From Reyranella sp. (GTDB lineage Bacteria > Pseudomonadota > Alphaproteobacteria > Reyranellales > Reyranellaceae): a stretch of 64,000 bases of DNA. The position numbers and the translations under genes were made by a program. This document shows positions 59,335-64,000 of this stretch, one piece after another; within the stretch, counting starts at the first letter, position 1, and each line of letters starts with the position of its first letter. The notes under the pieces are model-generated. The model was not told the origin of the DNA. It made no database searches and was given only the letters and a program-made list of their open reading frames with translations. The DNA is taken from assembly GCF_004297265.1 (NCBI RefSeq), contig NZ_SCUT01000024.1:186001-250000 (forward strand). The letters run 5' to 3'.

Positions 59335-61461
59335 ATGACGGAGATCGTTGCCGAGTCACGGCCCGTACGCTGGGGACTCGCGGCCAAGCTGTTTGCGATC
59401 CTGCTGCTGCTGGGCGCCGTGGCGGTCATGATCACCGGCGTCCTGGGATACATCCGCGCCCGCGAGGCGCTGGAGCGCGCGATCTTCGCCCAGCTCACCG
59501 CGGCGCGCGAGACCAAGGCCCATCAGGTCGAGTCCTACTTCCGCACCGTGCGCAACGAGGTCCGCCTGCTCGCGGCCTCGAAGATGGTCGTCGACGCCAC
59601 GCGCGGCTTCCGCGAGGCCGTCGACGAACTCGACGGCAAGGAAGTGCCTGCGGATGTGAAGCAGGCCGTCCACGCATGGTACGACACCCAGTACATGCCG
59701 ATGGTGCGCAAGCTGCTCGGCAAGGACGTAGGCGCGGACGAATTCATGCCGATGACGGCCGCGCCGTATTTCCTGCAGGACCTCTATATCGTCAGGAATC
59801 CCCATCCGGAGGGGCGACGCGACCTGCTCGACAATGCGGGCGATGGCAGCGCCTACAGCAAGGTCCATGCAATCTACCATCCGCTGATGCGGACGGCGGG
59901 GGCGACCTTGGGGTTCCAGGATTTCATGATCGTCGACCCCCGAAGCGGGCGAATGATCTACACCGTCGACAAGGACCCGGATTTCGCCACGTCGTTGCGG
60001 GCCGGCCCTTATCGCCATTCCAATCTGGCGGCGGCGGCGGCCCGGTGTGCCATTTCGCCCGATCCGTCGGCCACATGCCTCGAGGATTTTTCAGCCTACC
60101 TGCCGGCAGGCGGCGTGCCCTCGGCCTTCATGGCGGCGCCGGTCATCGAACAGGGTGTCGTGACCGGCGTGCTGGTCGCCGAACTGGCGATCGAGGAGAT
60201 CGACGCGATCGTCACCGGCGGCCGGCGCTGGCGCAACGAAGGCTTCGGCGCCACCGGTGAGGCCTATCTGGTCGGGCCCGATTTCCTGGTGCGTTCGAGC
60301 GGCCGCAACTACTTTGAAAATCCCAACCTCTATTTCTCGGAGCTCAAGGCCGGCGGTGGCTCTGAAGAGGAAATGGCTGCGATCAGGAGATTTGGTTCGC
60401 CCATCCTCCACCAGCGTGCCGACACGCCCGCGACGCGGGCTGCGATCGGCGGCGTCGAAGGCGTTGGCGAAGTCGTCGGCTATCGCGGCGTTCCGACTCT
60501 GGCTTCTTGGGGGCCGATTCGAATCCCCGGCGTGAAGTGGGGCATCGTTGCCAAGATCGACGCTGCCGAGGCATTTGCACCGGTCTACCGTCTGGAGCGC
60601 GATCTCCTGATCGTGGGGGCGATCGCCTTCCTCGTGGTGATCGTGACCGGCGCCTGGCTGTCGCGCTCGCTGCTCGGCCCGTTGCGCGAACTCACTGCCG
60701 GCGTGCGCCGCTTCGCGGCCGGCGATCACGATGCGCACGTGGCGGTGCGGACGCGCGACGAGATCGGCCAGCTCTGCCTCGCCTTCAACGGCATGATCGA
60801 CGACATCAACCAGAAGAACCGCGTCATCGAAACGAAGAATCGGGAGAACGAGGAACTTCTGCTCAACGTGCTGCCGGCGCCGATCGCCAATCGCCTGCGC
60901 GGCGGCGAGCAGGGGATCGCCGACGGCTTTGCGGAAGTCACGGTCGCCTTCGCCGACCTCGTGGGATTCACGGCGCTGTCGTCGGAGATGCCGCCGGCCG
61001 ATGTCGTCACCCTGTTGAACGGCCTTTTCACGCGCTTCGATGTCGCCGCGAGCGAACTCGGCATCGAGAAGATCAAGACGGTGGGCGACGCCTATATGGC
61101 GGTGTGCGGCCTGCCCGTCCCGGTCCCCAACCATGCCGAACGTATGGTGCGCATGGCCATCCGCATGGTGCACATCACGCGCGAGCACGCGATGGAGCAC
61201 GGCGTATCGATGAAGCTGAGGGTCGGCATCAACAGCGGGCCGGTGGTCGCGGGCGTGATCGGCAAGAGCAAGTACATCTATGACCTGTGGGGCGACACGG
61301 TGAACCTGGCGAGCCGCATGGAGTCCGGCGGCATTCCCGATTCGGTGCAGGTCACGCGCCCGGTCTACGAGAAGCTCAAGGACCAGTTCGTCTTCGAGGC
61401 GCGCGGCGAGATCGAGGTCAAGGGCAAGGGCAACGTCGAGGCCTGGGTGTTGCGGCTTTGA
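59335..61461 (+). CDS. Membrane-anchored adenylate/guanylate cyclase with periplasmic sensor and HAMP
   Basis: The 708-residue protein has one N-terminal membrane helix (~17-40), a large periplasmic dCACHE-type domain (~45-420), a second helix (~424-446), a HAMP domain, a signalling helix (NQKNRVIETKNRENEELLLNV is shortened here to its core) and a class III cyclase domain from ~525. FADLVGFTALS and KTVGDAYMAVCG carry the metal-binding Asp residues; GDTVNLASRMES has the catalytic Asn and Arg. Its input is probably a small periplasmic ligand. It overlaps no gene and follows RraA by 12 bases. Confidence 0.9.
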   Translation: MTEIVAESRPVRWGLAAKLFAILLLLGAVAVMITGVLGYIRAREALERAIFAQLTAARETKAHQVESYFRTVRNEVRLLAASKMVVDATRGFREAVDELDGKEVPADVKQAVHAWYDTQYMPMVRKLLGKDVGADEFMPMTAAPYFLQDLYIVRNPHPEGRRDLLDNAGDGSAYSKVHAIYHPLMRTAGATLGFQDFMIVDPRSGRMIYTVDKDPDFATSLRAGPYRHSNLAAAAARCAISPDPSATCLEDFSAYLPAGGVPSAFMAAPVIEQGVVTGVLVAELAIEEIDAIVTGGRRWRNEGFGATGEAYLVGPDFLVRSSGRNYFENPNLYFSELKAGGGSEEEMAAIRRFGSPILHQRADTPATRAAIGGVEGVGEVVGYRGVPTLASWGPIRIPGVKWGIVAKIDAAEAFAPVYRLERDLLIVGAIAFLVVIVTGAWLSRSLLGPLRELTAGVRRFAAGDHDAHVAVRTRDEIGQLCLAFNGMIDDINQKNRVIETKNRENEELLLNVLPAPIANRLRGGEQGIADGFAEVTVAFADLVGFTALSSEMPPADVVTLLNGLFTRFDVAASELGIEKIKTVGDAYMAVCGLPVPVPNHAERMVRMAIRMVHITREHAMEHGVSMKLRVGINSGPVVAGVIGKSKYIYDLWGDTVNLASRMESGGIPDSVQVTRPVYEKLKDQFVFEARGEIEVKGKGNVEAWVLRL

Positions 61462-61479
61462 GTTGGCACCTTCGATGCC

Positions 61480-62109
61480 TCAGCGGAGGCCGAAGCTCAG
61501 CTTGATGGCGACGACAAGGCCGGTCACGGCGATGCTCGACAGGATGAGGCCGAATACCCGGGTCACGATCTCGATGCCCGACTTCCCGAGAACGCGGAAC
61601 AGGGTTCCCGCGAGGGCGTAGGCGACGAAGAGCAGGCAGAGGCAGAGCGCCAGGATCGCCGTTGTCGTCACCTGTTCGCCGATCGAGCGCACGTTGTTGT
61701 CCGTCAGCAGCACCACGGTGAGGATCGCGCCTGCGCCGGCGATACCGGGAATGGCCAGGGGAAAGATCGCCCGCTGGAGCGGCGTCGCATCGGCCGGCAT
61801 GGTCATCGCCTCTTCGGCGACCTTGCCCAGCGCCATCTTGAGGCCGAACAGCAGCAGGATGAGCGACCCTGCGAGCTGGAACGAGGCCATGGGGATGTGG
61901 AGCGCCGACAGGAGCGGCCGCCCCAGCACGATGAAGAACAGCAGGATCAGGAACGCGACGCCCAGAGCATAGGCCGCGACCAGCAGCGACTGCCGCCGGT
62001 CGAGGCCGGCCGTGACCATGAGGAAGAGGGGTACCGTGGCGAACGGATCGAGGATCACGAACAGGGTGACGAACTCGTAGAAGAAGTCGTGGAGAAATAC
62101 CGGGCCCAA
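61480..62109 (-). CDS. MarC-family integral membrane protein
   Basis: The protein is predicted to have six membrane helices and shows MarC motifs LFVILDPFATVPLFL, ALGVAFLILLFF and AIPGIAGAGAILTVVLL. MarC proteins are of uncertain function, once linked to multiple antibiotic resistance. I use TTG at 62109 because AGGGAAG lies six bases upstream and the protein (209 residues) then has the normal MarC length starting LGPVFLHDFFYEF. ATG at 62199 is the alternative. It is convergent with the cyclase (stops 18 bases apart). Confidence 0.82.
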   Translation of the reverse strand: MGPVFLHDFFYEFVTLFVILDPFATVPLFLMVTAGLDRRQSLLVAAYALGVAFLILLFFIVLGRPLLSALHIPMASFQLAGSLILLLFGLKMALGKVAEEAMTMPADATPLQRAIFPLAIPGIAGAGAILTVVLLTDNNVRSIGEQVTTTAILALCLCLLFVAYALAGTLFRVLGKSGIEIVTRVFGLILSSIAVTGLVVAIKLSFGLR

Positions 62110-62115
62110 GCGAGA

Positions 62116-62122
62116 CTTCCCT
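62116..62122 (-). promoter_or_regulatory. Ribosome-binding site before the MarC TTG start
   Basis: On the minus strand this reads AGGGAAG, six bases before the TTG at 62109. It is the only good Shine-Dalgarno match near the family-conserved N terminus and supports a TTG start codon. Confidence 0.5.
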
Positions 62123-62429
62123 GACTGTTGGTTCCTCTCGGGAGAGTGCCGGACCTGCCCGCCGGCGTAAACAGATCGTCCCGTCGCCCAATGGCTCATC
62201 CGGCTAGCCCCGGTTTGCCTTCCCTCTTGGGGGTGTCCAGTCGAGGCGTGTTTCGAGATCTGCCGCTCGTATCTGGCCAATAGGTGCTGGCCGGTTGGCC
62301 TCTGTCGCTTTCGAATGGCGGCTCCATGTTTCGTGCGGCGGATGCGCGCCTCTGGCCAAGCGCGGCCACGATGCTCTAACAATTCTGTCGAACCACTCAA
62401 GCCATCATATCCCGGGGGAATCATCGCTC
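62123..62429. other. Divergent intergenic region, nothing definite
   Basis: The region between the MarC and SDR genes carries no convincing gene. An open minus-strand frame continues to 62424 and could extend MarC, but its sequence is not membrane-like. GGCCAA at about 62274 and TTGGCC near 62295 form a short inverted repeat. No promoter is confidently identified. Confidence 0.35.
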
Positions 62430-63215
62430 ATGCAACTCGACAAGACAGTGGCCGCGGTCGTCACGGGCGGCGCGTCCGGCCTCGGCGCCGCCACCTCGCG
62501 CATGCTGGCCTCGCACGGCGTGAAGGTCGCGATCTTCGACCTCAACGAGGAACAGGGCGAGACGCTCGCCAGGGAAATCGGCGGCGTCTTCTGCAAGGTC
62601 AACGTGACGTCGACCGAAGAGGTCGAGGCCGGGTTCGCGAAGGCGCGGGCGGCCAACGGGCAGGAGCGCATCCTGGTGAACTGCGCCGGCGTCGGCGGCG
62701 GCGCCCAGAAGACCGCGTCGCTCGACCGGACGACCGGGGCTCCCAAGGAATATCCGCTGGAGAATTTCGAGCGCATCATCAACGTCAATCTCATCGGCAC
62801 GTTTCGCTGCATCACCAAGTCGGCGGCGGGCATGCTGACGCTTGCACCGCAGGCCGACGGGGATCGCGGCGTGATCCTCAACACCGCATCGGTCGCGGCC
62901 GAGGACGGCCAGATCGGCCAGGTCGCCTATACCGCCTCGAAGGCCGGCGTCGTCGGCATCACGCTCGTCGTGGCGCGCGACCTCTCCAATGACGGAATTC
63001 GCTGCAACACGATCCTGCCCGGCATCTTCGACACGCCGCTGCTCGCGCGGGCGCCGGACAACGTCAAGGCGGCGCTGGCCGCCTCGGTCCCGTTCCCCAA
63101 GCGCCTGGGACGCCCCGAGGAATACGCGCAGGTCGCCCATACGATGATCACCTGCGGCTACTTCAATGGCGAAGACGTCCGAATTGACGGCGCCATCCGC
63201 ATGGCGCCACGCTGA
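62430..63215 (+). CDS. SDR-family 3-hydroxyacyl-CoA dehydrogenase-like oxidoreductase
   Basis: The 261-residue protein matches the 3-hydroxyacyl-CoA dehydrogenase type 2 (HSD10-like) group. TGGASGLGAATSRML is the cofactor motif, followed by Asp-Leu-Asn after strand 2 (NAD-type), and the catalytic Ser-Tyr-Lys in NTASVAAEDGQIGQVAYTASKAG. It oxidises a 3-hydroxyacyl-CoA or related hydroxyl. It is followed 25 bases later by a thiolase, a natural next step of beta-oxidation. The start follows a GGGGGAA site. Confidence 0.9.
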   Translation: MQLDKTVAAVVTGGASGLGAATSRMLASHGVKVAIFDLNEEQGETLAREIGGVFCKVNVTSTEEVEAGFAKARAANGQERILVNCAGVGGGAQKTASLDRTTGAPKEYPLENFERIINVNLIGTFRCITKSAAGMLTLAPQADGDRGVILNTASVAAEDGQIGQVAYTASKAGVVGITLVVARDLSNDGIRCNTILPGIFDTPLLARAPDNVKAALAASVPFPKRLGRPEEYAQVAHTMITCGYFNGEDVRIDGAIRMAPR

Positions 63216-63240
63216 GCCGGGACCGGGAAAGGACCAAGCA

Positions 63241-64000
63241 ATGACCGAAGCATGGATCATCGATGCCTGCCGCACGCCCCGCGGCGTCGGCAAGGCGGGC
63301 AAGGGCGCGTTGTGGGAGGTTCATCCGCAACAGCTCGGTGCGACCGTTCTCAAGGCGATCGCCGAACGCAGCAAGATCGACACGAAGGAAGTCGGCGACG
63401 TGATCTGGGGGACGGCCGCCCAGGTCTCGAAGCAGAGCGGCGATCTCGGTCGCATGTCCGCCCTTGATGCCGGCTATGACGTGAAGGCGAGCGGGATCAC
63501 GATCGACCGTTTCTGCGGGTCGGGCATCAGCGCCGTGAGCCTCGCCGCCGCCTGCATCAAGTCGGGCATGGAAGACCTGGTGGTCGCCGGCGGCACCGAG
63601 ATGATGTCGATGGACCGCAGCCGCGGCAGCGGCCCGCCGGTCATGGACAATGGCAATCTGCGCCTGCGCCTGCATCACCCCCAGACGCACCAGGGCATCT
63701 GCGCCGACGCTATCGCCACGCTGGAGAAGATCCCGCGCCAGGCGCTGGACGAGGCCGGCTACATCAGCCAGCAGCGCGCGGCCATCGCCATCGCCGAGGG
63801 CCGCTTCGCCAAGTCCCTGATCCCCGTCTACAAGGAAGACGGCACGCTCGCCCTGGATCGCGAGGAATATCCGCGGCCGCAGACGACTCGCGAGGGACTG
63901 GCGAACCTCAAGGCCGCCTTCACGGCGATGGCCGACATCCCGCTCGACGACAAGGGCATGACCTATCGCTCGCTGATCCTGCAGGCCTATCCCGGCCTCG
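63241..64000 (+). CDS. Acetyl-CoA acetyltransferase (thiolase), 5' part
   Basis: The frame opens at 63241 and runs past the window end, so at least 253 residues of an expected ~400 are visible. The thiolase N-terminal block (WIIDACRTPRGVGKAG) and the nucleophile Cys92 in DRFCGSGISAVSLAAACIKSG are clear, followed by the GGTEMMSM motif. It cleaves 3-ketoacyl-CoA or condenses acetyl-CoA. With the SDR it forms a beta-oxidation pair. Confidence 0.92.
   Translation, partial: MTEAWIIDACRTPRGVGKAGKGALWEVHPQQLGATVLKAIAERSKIDTKEVGDVIWGTAAQVSKQSGDLGRMSALDAGYDVKASGITIDRFCGSGISAVSLAAACIKSGMEDLVVAGGTEMMSMDRSRGSGPPVMDNGNLRLRLHHPQTHQGICADAIATLEKIPRQALDEAGYISQQRAAIAIAEGRFAKSLIPVYKEDGTLALDREEYPRPQTTREGLANLKAAFTAMADIPLDDKGMTYRSLILQAYPGL

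Noticed and set aside
1..64000. tRNA, rRNA, CRISPR, prophage or insertion sequence
   Set aside because: No cloverleaf, regularly spaced repeats, transposase or phage genes were seen on either strand.

Overview
The window is GC-rich, densely coding, and carries no rRNA, tRNA, phage, IS or CRISPR. Gene style points to a chromosome segment of a free-living alphaproteobacterium: class III adenylate cyclases, many solute-binding proteins of the Bug/TctC type, a Liv-type ABC operon, amidases, and Tat-like leaders with paired arginines. A Reyranella- or Bradyrhizobium-like organism would fit, but this is a guess from gene content, not a measured affiliation.

Layout. 1-5.2 kb: tail of an aldo/keto reductase, an MFS transporter, a TerC-like membrane protein, and a tight three-gene operon (SDR, phytanoyl-CoA dioxygenase-like, PuuE-like deacetylase). 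5.2-12.5 kb: a Qnr-like pentapeptide-repeat protein divergent from a soluble adenylate cyclase, a large perfect palindrome, a three-gene minus-strand operon (HpcH/HpaI aldolase, oligopeptidase B, beta-lactamase-fold hydrolase), and a divergent 2-hydroxyacid dehydrogenase. 12.5-19.9 kb: a FecR/DUF6600 protein with a very long Pro/Gln tail, an unknown protein, a MocR-MOSC-rubredoxin fusion ORF, and a divergent UrtA-like binding protein. 19.9-31 kb: a luciferase-like oxidoreductase with an amino-acid binding protein, VOC protein, aldehyde dehydrogenase, a thioesterase/AtzG-like/amidase operon, HU, and an operon of a DUF218 protein, NMT1-like binding protein, acyl-CoA dehydrogenase and cupin. 31-45.6 kb: HxlR regulator, a DJ-1/GlxA divergent pair, an esterase/TauD/exporter operon, SDR plus Bug protein, amidase, metallo-hydrolase plus NIPSNAP protein, and two more Bug proteins. 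45.7-58.5 kb: a sugar-type ABC importer without ATPase, duplicated MFS transporters, a Bug gene broken by one amber codon, and a complete branched-chain amino-acid-type ABC transporter (binding protein divergent from LivG-F-H-M) with a ChaA-like antiporter at its end. 58.6-64 kb: RraA-like protein, membrane-anchored adenylate cyclase, MarC, SDR and the start of a thiolase.

The general theme is scavenging and catabolism of small organic acids, amides and amino acids: many periplasmic binding proteins sit beside single oxidoreductases, hydrolases or CoA-pathway enzymes. Signalling is represented by two cyclases with different input domains. The most unusual items are the fused MocR-MOSC-rubredoxin reading frame, the paired palindrome at 7.3 kb, and the Qnr-like protein beside a cyclase. 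Start codons were adjusted by ribosome-binding site and family length. All functional calls come from reading translated sequence and motifs by eye, with no database search.
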